Assembly: GCF_048544455.1 (NCBI RefSeq)
Contig: NC_133536.1
Location: forward strand, 193,877,325 to 193,941,324
Direction: 5' to 3'
From: Silene latifolia
Lineage: Eukaryota > Streptophyta > Magnoliopsida > Caryophyllales > Caryophyllaceae
Length of the DNA stretch: 64,000 bases
Shown: positions 35,110 through 46,566 of the stretch, in pieces
Layout of the letters: every line of letters begins with the position of its first letter
Position numbering within the stretch: position 1 is the stretch's first letter
Notes under the pieces: model-generated
Told to the model about the DNA's origin: nothing
What the model saw: only the letters and a program-made list of their open reading frames with translations
Database searches by the model: none
Position numbers and translations under genes: made by a program

Positions 35110-35240
35110 TAAAAATCGAGCCGCTCGCGAGCTTTTCGAGTCGAGCCAGGCCTTGCTCGGCTTGACTCGAAAAGTATCCGAGCTTTGACCGAGCCGATCT
35201 CGAGTAGCTCGCGAGCTGTCTCGGCTCATTAGCACCCCTA

Positions 35241-37655
35241 GGAGGTACGGTGCATAAATTGAGACAATTTGTTGACTGAGAAGGCAGCATCAGGACGGGT
35301 TAGAGATGGATACTGCAACCCCCCAACCAGAGTACCATATTCAGTGGGGTTATCAAGGGGCGTGCCATCAGTGAAACGAAGAGTTACATTTGGATCCATA
35401 GGAGTGTGCATTGGGTGAGAGTTAAGCATGCCAGCATGAGTAAGTAAATCAGTGATATAACGATGTTGGCTAAGGACAAGACTATGAGAAGTGGAATGAA
35501 CCTCAACACCCAGGAAATAGGACAAATGACCCTAGTCCTTAAAAGAAAACCGAGACGCCAAACATGAGATGAACAAGCCTATGGTGACAGAGCACGGGCC
35601 AGTGACAATGATATCGTCAATGTAGACTAGCACATAGACTGGTTTAGGGGTGTGACGAATGAACAGAGATGTGTCACATACTGAGTTGGTAAAGCCAACA
35701 CTGAGAAGATAGGTACGAAACTCATTGTACCATGTTCTAGGAGCCTGACAGAGTATAAATCGCTTTACGAAAGTGACACACGTGGGAGGGGAAAGTGGGA
35801 TAGATGAACCCAGGTGGCTGAGCCTTTAAAACATCATCAATGAGCGTTCATTGAAGGAAGGCGTCATTGAAATCAAGTTGGCGAAGGAGCCAACATTGGG
35901 TTACAGCAAGATTAAGAAGTACACGAACTATAGCGGGTTTAATCACAGGGCTAAATGTTTCAGTGTAGTCAAGACCAGGCTGCTGATGAAAGCCTTTCGC
36001 AACGAGCCTGGCTTTGTGTTTTTGAAGGGAGCCATCAGGGTTGTATTTACATACCACGACGTTTTGGGAAGGAGAGGGTGGGACAAATTCCCAGGTGCGG
36101 TTGGCGATAAGGGTATCGTATTGGGTTTGCATAGCTTGGCGCAAGGTTGGGTTTTTGAGGGCTTGGGTGATGGGATGAGGTTCAGGTGAGGATAAAGTGA
36201 CAGTGAAGTTGAGTTTGTCTATGGGCTTGAATATATTGCGAGAGGCATGCGTGTGAGTGGGAAGAGAAGGGGGTGGTGGAGGTGGGGTGGGTTGGACGGG
36301 GGAGGCTGATGTGGGCGAGGCAGGGGAGTCAGAGGGAGACGACTGGACAGAACTAGAGGGGGTAGAGGATGGCGAGGCACATAGGGACCGGTGGAGATGC
36401 AGGAGGTGGTGTGGGAGGATTATTGAGCACGAGAATGGAGATGTCACCAATCACGAGCAGAGGGCAGGGGTGTCGGGGAATTGGTGGTATGACTGAAAGG
36501 ATAGATGTGATCGATGAAGCAAACATGGCGGGATAAATAGACACAGTCAGTGGATGGGTCGAGGCGGAGGTAGGCGTGTTGGATAGGAGAGTAACCGACG
36601 AATACACAGGCGATGGAACGAGGATCGAGCTTGTGATGAGTGTATGGGCGAAGCCGTGGATAACAAAGGCTGCCGAAGTTGCATAGATTTTGATACTTAG
36701 GAGAATGACCAAATAGAGTAGAGTAGGAGGAGTTATTGGAGAGGGTAAGAGTAGGAAGACGATTAATTAGGTAAGTGGCAGATTGAAAGGCGTGAGGCCA
36801 TTAGGTGACAAGCATAGAGACGTGAGACAATAGAGCTAAGCCAGTGTTGACGATTTGACATTGACGACGTTCGGCATAACTATTGTGCTCCGGGGTGTGG
36901 GGAGGTGAGGTTAAATGAGCGACTCCGTGTTTGCGAAGGAAGGGCGACATTTTATGAAATTCGCCTCCATTGTCGGAGTAGAATGTGCGAAGGGGTTTGC
37001 TAAATTGATTTTCGAATAAAGCTTTAAACTCAGTGAAAATTAAATAAGTCGGATTTTGCTTTAAGAGGATAAAGCCAGATGAATTTGGTGTAGTGATCGA
37101 CAAAAATAGCGTAATATTTGAAATTATTAATGGAATAAACTGGTGAGGTCCATAGATCACTAAACACAATTTCAAGAGGAGCGGAGGAGGATAAAGACAA
37201 GATAGTGAAGGACAATTTCGTGCTTTTATTAGTATAACAAGAATTACAAGGCAAATCACTCAAATTAGAAAAATTGAAATTAAATAAAGGAGCTAATGGA
37301 CGCATGACTTTGAGAGACAGATGACCCATTCGATGATGATGGTTAAGAGGTTGAACAGTGGTGGTAGGCACGGTGGGAGGATATACGGAGGTAGATGGCC
37401 AGTGATAAACGCCATATTTAGCGGGACCGCGGAGAAGAAGTGCCCCGTGCGACGATCCTTGACACATAAACAATCAAAAGAGAATTCAATAAGTACATCA
37501 TTATCAAAACAAAATGGAGTGACGGAGATTATGTTTTTACGCATAGTCGGGACACAAAGAACATTATTTAATTTAAAGACACGAGAAGAAGTTCAGATAA
37601 GAGATGAACCAGAGTGAGTAATGGGAAGACCCGAGCCATCGCCAATAACTATTGC
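35241..37655 (-). pseudogene. Copia integrase and reverse transcriptase region, frameshifted
   Basis: Minus-strand pieces, in order from the right: RMGHLSLKVMRPLAP and CNSCYTNKSTK (integrase zinc region), FVDHYTKFIWLYP and FYSDNGGEFHKM (catalytic core), RTFYSD then HGVAHLTSPPHTPEHN. Then RLVAKGFHQQPGLDYTETFSPV and LDFNDAFLQ (reverse transcriptase start). The active-site region reads VYIDDIIV in a shifted frame near 35605. Finally YFLGVEVHSTSHSLVLSQ and MHTPMDPNVTL. At least four frame changes (near 37470, 37065, 36800 and 35845) show it is dead. The hAT and a solo LTR bound it. Confidence 0.85.
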
Positions 37656-38919
37656 TGTAATAGCCCCGTATACCAAGGTGCCTTACCAAGGAGCACTTCC
37701 GTTTATGAAGGTGTTACCATCTCGGTTTCCCGAGGTAAGTAGATCAAATAAACAATAGCAGAACGTATATTAAATAGATTTATACTTTACATTGTTAAAC
37801 AGCGGAATAAAGATACAACATGTATAACTATAAAGACTACTAAGCATGAGTGACGGTGACATCTACTTAGGTAGCGTGATGACTCAATTCCCTTCCAAGC
37901 CCCACAACAACAAGACCAGGTGTACCTGCTAAGACAACTGCTCACCATTCCCGAATGGATCACCATAGTTTTAAAACACAACACGGGGTCAATTCACTGC
38001 ATAACCAAAATTAGACAAGTACGATAAAAGTAAACAGCTGCCACAATCCACCTCCAACTCCCAATCACATCATGTAACTGATTACATACTAAAGTCTGTA
38101 GCCCTGCCAGTGGCGGACCGCGGCCGTACCCACCAAATCCCTGCTCATCAACGAGCGATAACCCTGCTCATTAATGTGCACATCCCCTCCTGTGGCGGGT
38201 TCCATAGAGGGCGAAACTAGGGCGTGAAGCCATTCCCGCAATTGACTCCACTCAGTCGAGGACGCGCCTCGCGAACATCACCAACAACAATCATCACACC
38301 AACACCAAACTCCAATCCAACAACAGCAGATAATCACGATATCAATCGTACAACAATCACAACACATATCTTAAATCAATTAAACAGTAAACCGAGTAGG
38401 TAAACCCTACCTTATAGCTAATCCATGAAAATGCATCCAACAACTAGTCAGGCAAGACTCCGAGATGAATCCTACAAAGAGTAACCACATCCTATTACAA
38501 GACTACCACAAAGACCTACTGAAAGACAACAACGAAACAGCAACATACCTTGAGACGCGGACCGAAGTCGACAACGATGACATCCTTACTTGAATACTCC
38601 ACGCATAAAGAGGTGGGTGATAGGTAAGAGAGAGATATATATTAGGGTTAGAGAGATAGCGAACCGTCAAAAATTAAATAAGATTTAGCAACTTGCGTTT
38701 TATAATAACGCGTCAACAGCGGCGATACTCGACCGAGTACCTTCATACTCGGTTGAGTAAGCCCTACTCGGTCTATTGTTACCACTACTCGGTCGAGTAT
38801 CCCCTACTAGGTCGAGTAAAAAGAGACATAAGTCCTTTATTCTCTCTCATATCCCTTCCTACGGGTCTCCTCTGCTCCAACGGTCGGTCAAGAGGTCCTT
38901 AAACAGGGCGAGTATTATA
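37656..38919 (-). repeat. Solo LTR, diverged member of the Element A/B LTR family
   Basis: Read on the minus strand it starts TATAATACTCGCCCTG (sisters: TGTAATACCCGTCCTT) and ends GGGGCTATTACA. It interrupts the copia protease region, where GDGSGLPITHSG resumes on the other side. Palindromes here are variants such as ACTCGGTCGAGT and ACTCGACCGAGT (about 38724-38820). A CTCGG-GAAA-CCGAG hairpin lies at 37721-37734. Flanks ATTGC and ATTTT are imperfect as a duplication. Confidence 0.8.
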
Positions 38920-39612
38920 ATTTTTCCGGTACCATCGTATGGGTAGTAAAGGGATAGGTGGGCAATATCAGAGGTGACGTGATGCGAGGCACCACTGTCG
39001 AGGGTGTACGGGGTAGTAGGGGAGGGAGATGAAGATTGGAGTGCGGTGGTGTGGGCCCGGGGTGAAGTGCAGGGTGGGGGACGAGAGACTTTAATGTCAG
39101 GATACAAATCTTTAAACACCGGACAATAGTACAAGGAGTGTCCTTGTGCATTGCACCAGTGACACTTGCCCTTGTAAGCAATGCGAGGGGCAGAGTTGGT
39201 GGCAGCAGGGGTGGGATTAGATGAGGCATCAGAGGAACAAGGTAGATAGGACTGGCTGGGTTGATAGGAACGAATGTTAGTGGCGTTGACAGTGGCAGGA
39301 AAGGGGTGTGTCGAGGAATGCTCAAGAGCTTGGATTGAGAGTTCTTTGTTGAGCAGTTTTTCGTGCAACTCAACAAACGAAATAGGAGAGTCACAGGCGT
39401 GACCGACATCTATGACAGACTGATAGCGTGGGTCATCGAGATTCTCGAGAATGCGATCAGTGATGTCTTCGACACTCACGGGATTGTCGAGGAGGCCTAA
39501 TTCATCAATGCTGGTTTTGATTTTAGTGAGAAAGTCAGAGGCGGAGAGGGAGCATTTGGTCATGTGTCGGTGTTTGAGTTTGAGTTGTTTTATGTGGCCA
39601 CGGGAGGGTAAG
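38920..39612 (-). pseudogene. Copia gag C-terminal part, zinc knuckle and protease start
   Basis: Minus-strand coding includes MTKCSLSASDFLTKIK, ILENLDDPRYQSVID, then a CCHC knuckle CHWCNAQGHSLYYC, then the protease motif TLDSGASHHVTSD. Right of 39612 it is cut by an Athila-like solo LTR. Left of 38920 it is cut by another solo LTR, so the last codons of the open frame (LALFKDLLTDRW) are LTR sequence. The coding frame itself is undamaged between the two insertions. Confidence 0.85.
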
Positions 39613-42600
39613 TGATATGACTCTTAATTGTGCATATTTAGTCCCCTAGTTGAACCCATTTTGCATACTAGTATAGCATTTCATGGCCATTTTATCCGTC
39701 AATTCCTTCCTATTTTGCTTTTCTATTACATTTTATATGTCTTGTAGGAAAGAAGATAATGAGGCAGAATTCCCGTCTCTCGCGCATATTCGGAAGCTTG
39801 TTGACGTTCTTGGATGGATTAGTATGAAGAGGAGGCAATAATGATGACCAAGGATGTCGGAATAAAGATTATATAGAAGGATCAAAGGCTTAAAAGCAAG
39901 AAAAAGAGGAACAGCAGCTCAACCCGCTCGGGTCAAGCTCAAGTAGAGCGAGTTACAGCTCAACCCGCTCGGGACAATATCAACCCACTCGAGTTGAGGC
40001 TCAAGTTTCTTGTTTTACATTCGGGACGAGCGGATTGCTTTACAAAATGTTTTCCTTGCTACGTGATCCGCGCATGTCCCTCGGGAGTTGCAATTCTCTA
40101 TTCAACACTTAATAATGTTATTTACTAATCTACCCTTGCTTAAACCTAATGATATACCACTATATATACTTCATTTGTAATATTTAAGAGATTAAGCCCT
40201 CTTAGTGGAGGCAAAGTTCTCTTAGGTTAGAAAAAGTCCTCTTAGATTAGATTAAGAGTAGATTAGAATAGATTAATCTCAATTATTCCACATTAATCCT
40301 TCCTTAATTATTGTTCAAGTTTATTATTGGGTAATTGAAGATTATTGAGTTATTATTTGGAGAATTGACAACTCTTCATCAATCAATCAAGTTTTCTTCT
40401 ATTATTCTTGCCTTTCCAATTGTTCATCTTAAGTTTGGTATAATCTCTTTACTCTTTATTGTTTATTTCCTCACTCTCTTATCATGTTTATACTTGTTGT
40501 GATGATTGACACCATTGATAACATGTTTCCCATGATAATGAGTAAGTAGTTACTTAACTAGGATTAGTGGGGGATTAGGGGGGTTAATCATGGGATAGAT
40601 TTACGCTTAATGAGTTCATATGAATTCTTGCTTATAGTTCTTCAACTTATGCACATGTTATGTTTGATGAAATGCTAGACTATGAAACCTTGAATTTTTT
40701 ACCGATCTCTTATCTTTTCAATGAGGCTTGTAAGATATAAACCAACTCGAGCCTTATTAGACCATGCATAGAGTTGAATAGGAAAAGCCCAAGTCGACTT
40801 GTAGGTGTTGTAAAGTCTTAACCGACTCGGCTCCGAGACGTAAGTTTCCCTAGGATTTGGTTTATCATGCATGTAGTTTGATAGGAAGAATTAAGTCGAC
40901 TTGTAGGTGTTGTAAAGTCACAAATGACTCGACTCCAGGACCCAAATCTTCTTATGAATTATAAGACATGAACTAACTCAATTCCAACAATAATAAATTG
41001 CTTGCATCTATATAACTCATTTATGCTATCTTTGTGACACCCTCATACTCCAAGTGCCTTACCAGGACCACTTAAGGTATGAAAACATCACCATCTCGGT
41101 TACCCGAGGCAATGATAATAAAATGACAATAAAGAAACATATTTAAATAGCAATATAGTTTAAAGTGATTACATGTCCAAAACCCAAAACTGGTAAAAGT
41201 GAAATACAAATGTTCTCAAAATCCAAAAGTACTAAACAACTAGTCCAAAACAGCGGAAGACTCTAAGACTGCATCGTGGTGACACATCCCAGCTAACCCA
41301 AGCACATCGTCTCATACCTGCTTAACAACTGCTCACCATCCCCGAATGGATCACCACAGTTTTTAAAACAATTAACGGGGTCAGTACTAATTACATAAAA
41401 CAAAGCCACAATGAAACAAGAATACAGACAGCTCAAACAATCCCCAGTCCCATCTCTAATCTCTACATAACTGACTACACACTAAAGTGTGTAGCCCTAC
41501 CAGAGTACTCATCGCAACAAGTACTTCACGCCGCTAGTGGGGTACCGCAACCGTACCCACCAAATCCCCGCTCATCTCCATTGAGCGATAAACCCAAGTT
41601 CATTAATGAGCACATCCCTTCTGTGGCGGGTTCCACAGAAGGCGAATCAAGGGCATGAAGCCACTCCCGCAAGTGACTCCACTCAGCCAGGGACGCACCC
41701 CGAAGATCACAGACAGATACAAACCAATTAACAATATGAAATCAATAACCGTCAAGATCAACCAACAATAACTAACCAACAACCACAACAACAATCACCA
41801 CACATCATGTAACTAATACTGAGTAGGGAAACCCTACCTGAAAATGCAAACATCGACAGACGATCAAGCAGCTAAGTCAGAATCTCTCCTCAACGAATCC
41901 TCCTCCTATACATACATACATACAATCACAACCATGTTCACATAAACCACCAAAACCCCCAAATCACCCAATTAGGTTTTAACCAACCTTAACAAAACAT
42001 AATAAAAATTATATGTAAAGCTTACCCTCGACACAAGGATCACAAAGGTGTAAAGAACAACGAAATCCGACACTCCTAGCTCCGGGATTTGCTAATAATG
42101 CGGCGAGGATGATTGAACGTAACTTCTAATCTTCTCTTGAAGGTTTTTAGGTTATAAAAGTGTTTTAAGAAAAAGTGACGGAAGTCTTATATATCAATCC
42201 GCATTATTAACAAACCCGTCAAAAATCACCCGTCAACTTACTTACTCGATCGAGTACCAAGCTTACTCGATCGAGTACCCATCAGACAGACTACTGTTTT
42301 GCGTAAAAACATACTTACTCGACAGAGTAATCTCCACTCGATAGAGTACCCTAAGACACATAAAACCATAGTATTACAATCTTACCATGATTCCCTTATG
42401 ATCCCATGACATCTTAGTATCCTTTATTATTTGTTTATATCTTTATTTGTTTTATTGGTTGTTTACCTTTCATTGCTTTTATTAGTTTAGAATCATTAAC
42501 CCATTTCAATTGTGACAACCCTAAGTGCAACTACAATTAGATTGAATAATTTGAGTACCCCCGTCCCGTGGATCGACCCCGACTTTCTTGCTATGCTAGT

Positions 42601-42647
42601 AGTTGGGTATAAATGTGTTTGAGGGCGTACAACGACACGCTTTATCG
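39613..42647 (+). repeat. Athila-like solo LTR (3.0 kb with a nested LTR), TSD GTAAG
   Basis: It starts TGATATGACTCTTAATTG and ends CTTTATCG (probably CA mutated to CG). The GTAAG duplications (39608-39612, 42648-42652) restore the copia gag reading frame when removed. A phrase near 42565 (CCCGTGGATCGACCCCGAC) recalls Athila LTR 3' ends. Motifs CCCGCTCGGG and CAACCCACTCGAGTTG cluster at about 39915-40010, upstream of a TATA-like CTATATATACTT (about 40160). Three regularly spaced 'GTCGACTTGTAGGTGTTGTAAAGTC'-type phrases lie near 40790-40930. A solo LTR of another family is nested at 41033-42378. Confidence 0.8.
41033..42378 (-). repeat. Solo LTR of the Element A/B family, TSD ATCTT
   Basis: On the minus strand it starts TGTAATACTATGG and ends GAGGGTGTCACA. 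Perfect ATCTT duplications flank it (41028-41032, 42379-42383). ACTCGATCGAGT palindromes lie at about 42242-42355. A CTCGG-GTAA-CCGAG hairpin lies at 41095-41108. It is nested within the Athila-like solo LTR. Confidence 0.9.
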
Positions 42648-42652
42648 GTAAG

Positions 42653-43014
42653 GCATAGGTGGAGCCAAGGGTATCCCAAAGCTCTTTGAAAGTGGTGGTT
42701 CGAGTGGTGAGGGCAGCAACGGTACTAGTGAGTGTACCCTCTAGAACATCATGTATTAACTTGTCTTGCCGAAACCAATAGGTATAGGCGGGGTTTGTGA
42801 TGGGAGCCGAGGATTTCTTACACGTAATTGTTTTGGGAGGAGGGATGACAGAGCCATCGACAAAGCCAAAGAGGTCGTAGTTGACAAGGAGAGATTGCAT
42901 TTGTGTTCTCCATTGTCGGTAATTGGAGCCACCGAGTTTGTCCACAGAATGGACATTGATGACGAGAAAGGGGTTTGTTGGATCGTCTTTGTTGGGAATA
43001 GTAGAGGCGGCCAT
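42653..43014 (-). pseudogene. Copia gag N-terminal part
   Basis: It starts MAASTIPNKDDPTNPF and includes LGGSNYRQWRTQMQSLL and DLFGFVDGSV, typical of the Ty1/copia gag N-terminal domain. It ends at the insertion of the Athila-like solo LTR (ELWDTLGSTYA), beyond which the gag continues at 39607. It lies 22 bases after the 5' LTR. The apparent continuation of the frame to 42496 is LTR sequence. Confidence 0.85.
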
Positions 43015-43035
43015 TGGATCGAGTGGCTGATACTA

Positions 43036-43292
43036 TGTAAGGGATATAGAAGAAATGTGTTTGGAAAAGCTTGAATGTATTAACAATATGGTAAACGTAT
43101 TTATACAAAGAGTCATAGCTAAGCATAACCTAAGTTTCCTAACTAGAGAAGATTACAATATGATATGCTAGGATATGCAATGAATTAAGCAAAGAACACA
43201 ACCAAGAGAATATGTAAAAGATAATACAAAATATATAGAGAATAAGATTAGAAGAGAGGGATTTGCCAAAATATTTAGAGATAATCTTATCA
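43036..43292 (-). repeat. Copia 5' LTR
   Basis: 257 bp, a close match to 29539-29790. The sequence just inside on the minus strand is AGTATCAGCCAC, a poor variant of the usual TGGTATCAGAGC primer site. Confidence 0.9.
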
Positions 43293-43297
43293 GAGAC

Positions 43298-44044
43298 GGA
43301 TTGCTTTTGCAATTTAAGTTTTAGAAAATATATGGTCCAATTTTATTTGTTGAATGCATATTATTTTGTTTCTAATTTTTAACCGTTTTATTTTGTTGCG
43401 AAATTGTGTCATTAAGTTGAATAGCATTATAGCAATACTCCTTTTTTCAATTGATTTTCATATGTTTTTTCAAAAGAAATGATTTAAAAAGGAGGAACGT
43501 TGATTAGTATTCTCGAATCTTTAGCGGTGATACTTACGTTTGTTGAGAATATAGACTTGATGGTAATTGGTCGAGGAAGGTGTAAAGATGTGTTTTCACC
43601 ATTTTTCCTTCCAAAAAAAACATCTTATATAAGGAAGTTAATTAAGTATATTCACTAAATAATCTCCTATCTACTAAAAAAATAGGTGTTCACAGAATTT
43701 CCCTCCAAAAAGCATCATCTCATATAGGGAAGTTAATTAATTACAATGAAGTATATTAACTAAATAAGGAAAGTAATAATTATATTTTATTTTGTTAAAT
43801 TGTTATCTTTTCATTAAAATTAACCTTTTCATCAAATTATGAACAATTAATGAGATACCACTATTATACAAGTAATTTATTAAAAATAAAAAGAATCATT
43901 GTATACCGTGCATTTACTGCACGGGGTCTAAACCAGTGTAGCTTTATTTGATTAGTGATGACTGATGAGGTTAAGCAACAATTAGCAATGTCGCATATTC
44001 GTGGATGATGTGGTTTCGTGAAAAATGGGCGATTGCCGGAAGTG
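43298..44044. other. Intergenic, with a small Helitron-like piece
   Basis: AT-rich and without genes. 43665-43936 starts TCCTATCTACTAAAAAAATAGG and ends with hairpin CCGTGCA TTTAC TGCACGG, then GGTCTAAACCAGT, resembling the ends of the Helitron-like element at 26053-27114. A diverged second copy of its first ~100 bases precedes it (about 43575-43663). Confidence 0.45.
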
Positions 44045-44052
44045 AGAGCAAG

Positions 44053-46566
44053 TTGGGTTGAGCATCGGTAAAAAACCGAACCGGACCTAAAAAATAAATT
44101 TAGTGGACCGAAAATCGGACTTAAAAGTTTCGGTCAGACCAAACCCGAATTTTTTCCGGCTCGGTTCAATTTTTGACCGTAATGGACTAAAAAGTACTCC
44201 CTCCGTACCACACCAAAGGTAACGTAGGGAAAAATGGAGTATTTAAGAAAAGGTGGAAAAAGTAAGGGTAAAGAGGGAAAAAATAGGTGGGGTATGTAAT
44301 TGTGGGTTTAATTGTGGGTTGTTAGTTGGGGACTGGGGTATGTAATGACATTTTGTGTAAATATCAAATGAGTATAAGGATAACTTGATAATGTTGTGGG
44401 CCAAATAAGGAATGTTACCTTTGGTGTGGTATGTCCGTTTATAGTAAGTGTTACCTTTGGTGTGATACGGAGGGAGTACGATTTATTGGTAATTAGTATA
44501 TGATTATTGAATTTTAAGTCATCAAATCAAATAAAATAGGTGTCTGAACTATTGTTTAATTTAAATAATTGCTATAATTGTGTTTATAATGACATTTTAA
44601 CGTAAGACTATTTTATGACCCGTGCAATGCACCGGGATGTTTAAAATTCACTATTGTTTGAAATACTTCGATTACATATATATGTTAATATTGTAAATAT
44701 AGGTAAAATACAATTTTACCTCACTCTATAGTACTCCCTCCGACCCAAGCAAAATGTAACACTTGATTTTGGGTGGTCTTTGAGGCGGTACTTTAACCGC
44801 ATTTTTCCCCCGAAATATAATGTCAGCTACGCTTCCAAAGATAGTTTAATCCGGTTATTTTATAACTGATTAATTATGAGACATAAATTGGTCTATATAA
44901 CAATAAAAAAAGAAGATAAGATGATTAGTGGTCATTAACAAAGAAAAACTGAGAGCAGTTGAACATCTTTTGCTACTAAAATTCAATAATACTATTGATA
45001 AATAGATGAATAATGGTTATGCATTATTATTCCAAGGTAAAAGTTTGTATCCCTTCAATACGAAGGGTTGCATTGCTTCAATTCTGCCATTTCACTTTTA
45101 CGGTATGATTATTGTTTCCGTTCATGATTTGGCTTCAATATTTACCAATATTGTATACATCCATGAAAGCTGATAGTTAGAGCATCTTCAATACCATATA
45201 AAAACGATGATATCAATTCCAATATGGTCAAATTTGTGAAGAAAGGAACGCCAGTTTTAAGTGTCGAGTATATTTCTACCTAATAGAGGGTAATGTCGTT
45301 TAAAGAAAGCTCAATAAAAATCCATAATTGTAGTGCCCAAATGTGATCAATTTAAAGACCAATTACTAAAATAATCAAACTTTTACCTTGGCGAGTCACT
45401 TAAGCCGCAATACTTAATCGAAGTCAACTATGATCAGATGTGGAATTGAGCCGCCTCTGCTATCTACTTATTTGTATATATACAAAATTGCATAAGCATA
45501 ATAGTTTTAATAAAATGACAAATTACTTTACCAAAAAAACACCCCAGTATATCAATTCATATAATTCGAGTATTTAACAATATTAATACATCATCATTAC
45601 AATTATAATAATCAAAGGAATAACAAACAAATTACAATTTAGGATATTCTAAATAATGTGGGAAAATAATGCGAAGAAAGTAAAGCGAAAGAACATATGA
45701 AACAAAAACGTAAATAAAGATGAACGATAGGTCATAAGCAGTAGTTTTATATATACTCGAGGCCAAAGATATGAATATCAAAGGTAAACTGTATTTATTA
45801 ACGTAGAGATAATTAAGTATGTATTTGATCTTCCAAATTCCTCCTTTAAAGTCAAAAACATGGTTTGGCCAAAATTCAATTAACTTGAACTGCATGACTC
45901 TTGAGTATCAAACATTTATTTAGCGAGGAGATGAATGGTTTTAGTGTTAATGTAAATGTGGCCTAAAAAATAAATGTGTTAAAAATTAGTGGTAGTTACG
46001 TGAATTTGAAGTAGTATTCCTATTTTTGTTGGACTTTTAAGTAGATTGTATTGATTCAATTATTATTTCTTGTTATATTGTCAAAAAATAAATTAATTAA
46101 TCAAAAAAGTTAATAGAAATTAATGGAGTATGAAAATGCTATGTGGAATAAAATTGAATGTTTTAAGCTAGCTTTTTGACTAAATAGTACATATATTTCA
46201 TTTCTTTTGTTAATAATAAATAAATAAATTTAATAATCAATTAAAATGAGTAGGAATTAATGTGGTATGAAATGTCATGTGGAATTTAATTTAATGTTAA
46301 TGCCATGTGTAAGTTAATTTAATGCTTTAATCTAATCTTTTAATAAAATTGTATAGATATTCAATTAATTTACAAGTTTGAATAAATAGACGTGAAAGTC
46401 ATATATTTTGGACTTTTGATCTATTCGATCCGGACCTAAAATAACCGGGTTGGACTGGACCGGTCCGAAGACCGAAACTTCAAAAAATTCGCTCTAAATT
46501 CGGTCCAGGCCAAATGATTCAGTCCTGTCTATTTTACCGGTTTGGACCGAAATTTGCTCAGGCCTA
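44053..46566. mobile_element. Non-autonomous hAT-like element, TSD AGAGCAAG
   Basis: A perfect 8-bp duplication AGAGCAAG flanks it (44045-44052, 46567-46574). The ends TTGGGTTGAGCA and TGCTCAGGCCTA are imperfect inverted repeats. Subterminal regions (44080-44170, 46430-46560) carry CCGGACC/GGACCG repeats. There is no transposase. A Stowaway MITE (44197-44476), a lone Stowaway end (TACTCCCTCCGACCC, about 44732) and a Helitron-like hairpin (CCCGTGCAATGCACCGGG, about 44618) are nested inside. An 88-codon hydrophobic minus-strand frame (45632-45895) has no support as a gene. Confidence 0.75.
44197..44476. mobile_element. Stowaway-type MITE (Tc1/mariner), TSD TA
   Basis: Ends CTCCCTCCGTACCACACCAA and TTGGTGTGATACGGAGGGAG are inverted repeats flanked by TA on both sides. 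The CTCCCTCCGT terminus and TA target are diagnostic of Stowaway. 280 bp, no gene. Confidence 0.92.

Larger units (their letters stand above)
30376..35240 (-). mobile_element. hAT transposon, possibly autonomous, 8-bp TSD
   Basis: The ends TAGGGGTGCTAA and TTAGCACCCCTA are perfect 12-bp inverted repeats. The 8-bp target duplications GGAGGGAC (30368-30375) and GGAGGTAC (35241-35248) differ at one base. Subterminal regions (30390-30610, 35110-35230) are dense with GAGCTCG/GGCTCGAG repeats, plausible transposase-binding sites. A two-exon transposase gene inside looks intact. The element interrupts the RNase H region of the copia element. A deleted relative with similar ends lies at 54669-55136. 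Confidence 0.92.
29539..43292 (-). mobile_element. Ty1/copia retrotransposon, multiply interrupted, TSD GAGAC
   Basis: LTRs at 29539-29790 and 43036-43292 and perfect 5-bp duplications GAGAC (29534-29538, 43293-43297) define it. On the minus strand the order is 5' LTR (right), gag, zinc knuckle and protease, integrase, reverse transcriptase, RNase H, polypurine tract (TTGCGGGGGCA, about 29791-29801), 3' LTR (left). Integrase before reverse transcriptase is the Ty1/copia order. It is split by a hAT transposon (30376-35240) and solo LTRs at 37656-38919 and 39613-42647. Several frameshifts make it non-coding-competent. Confidence 0.92.
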
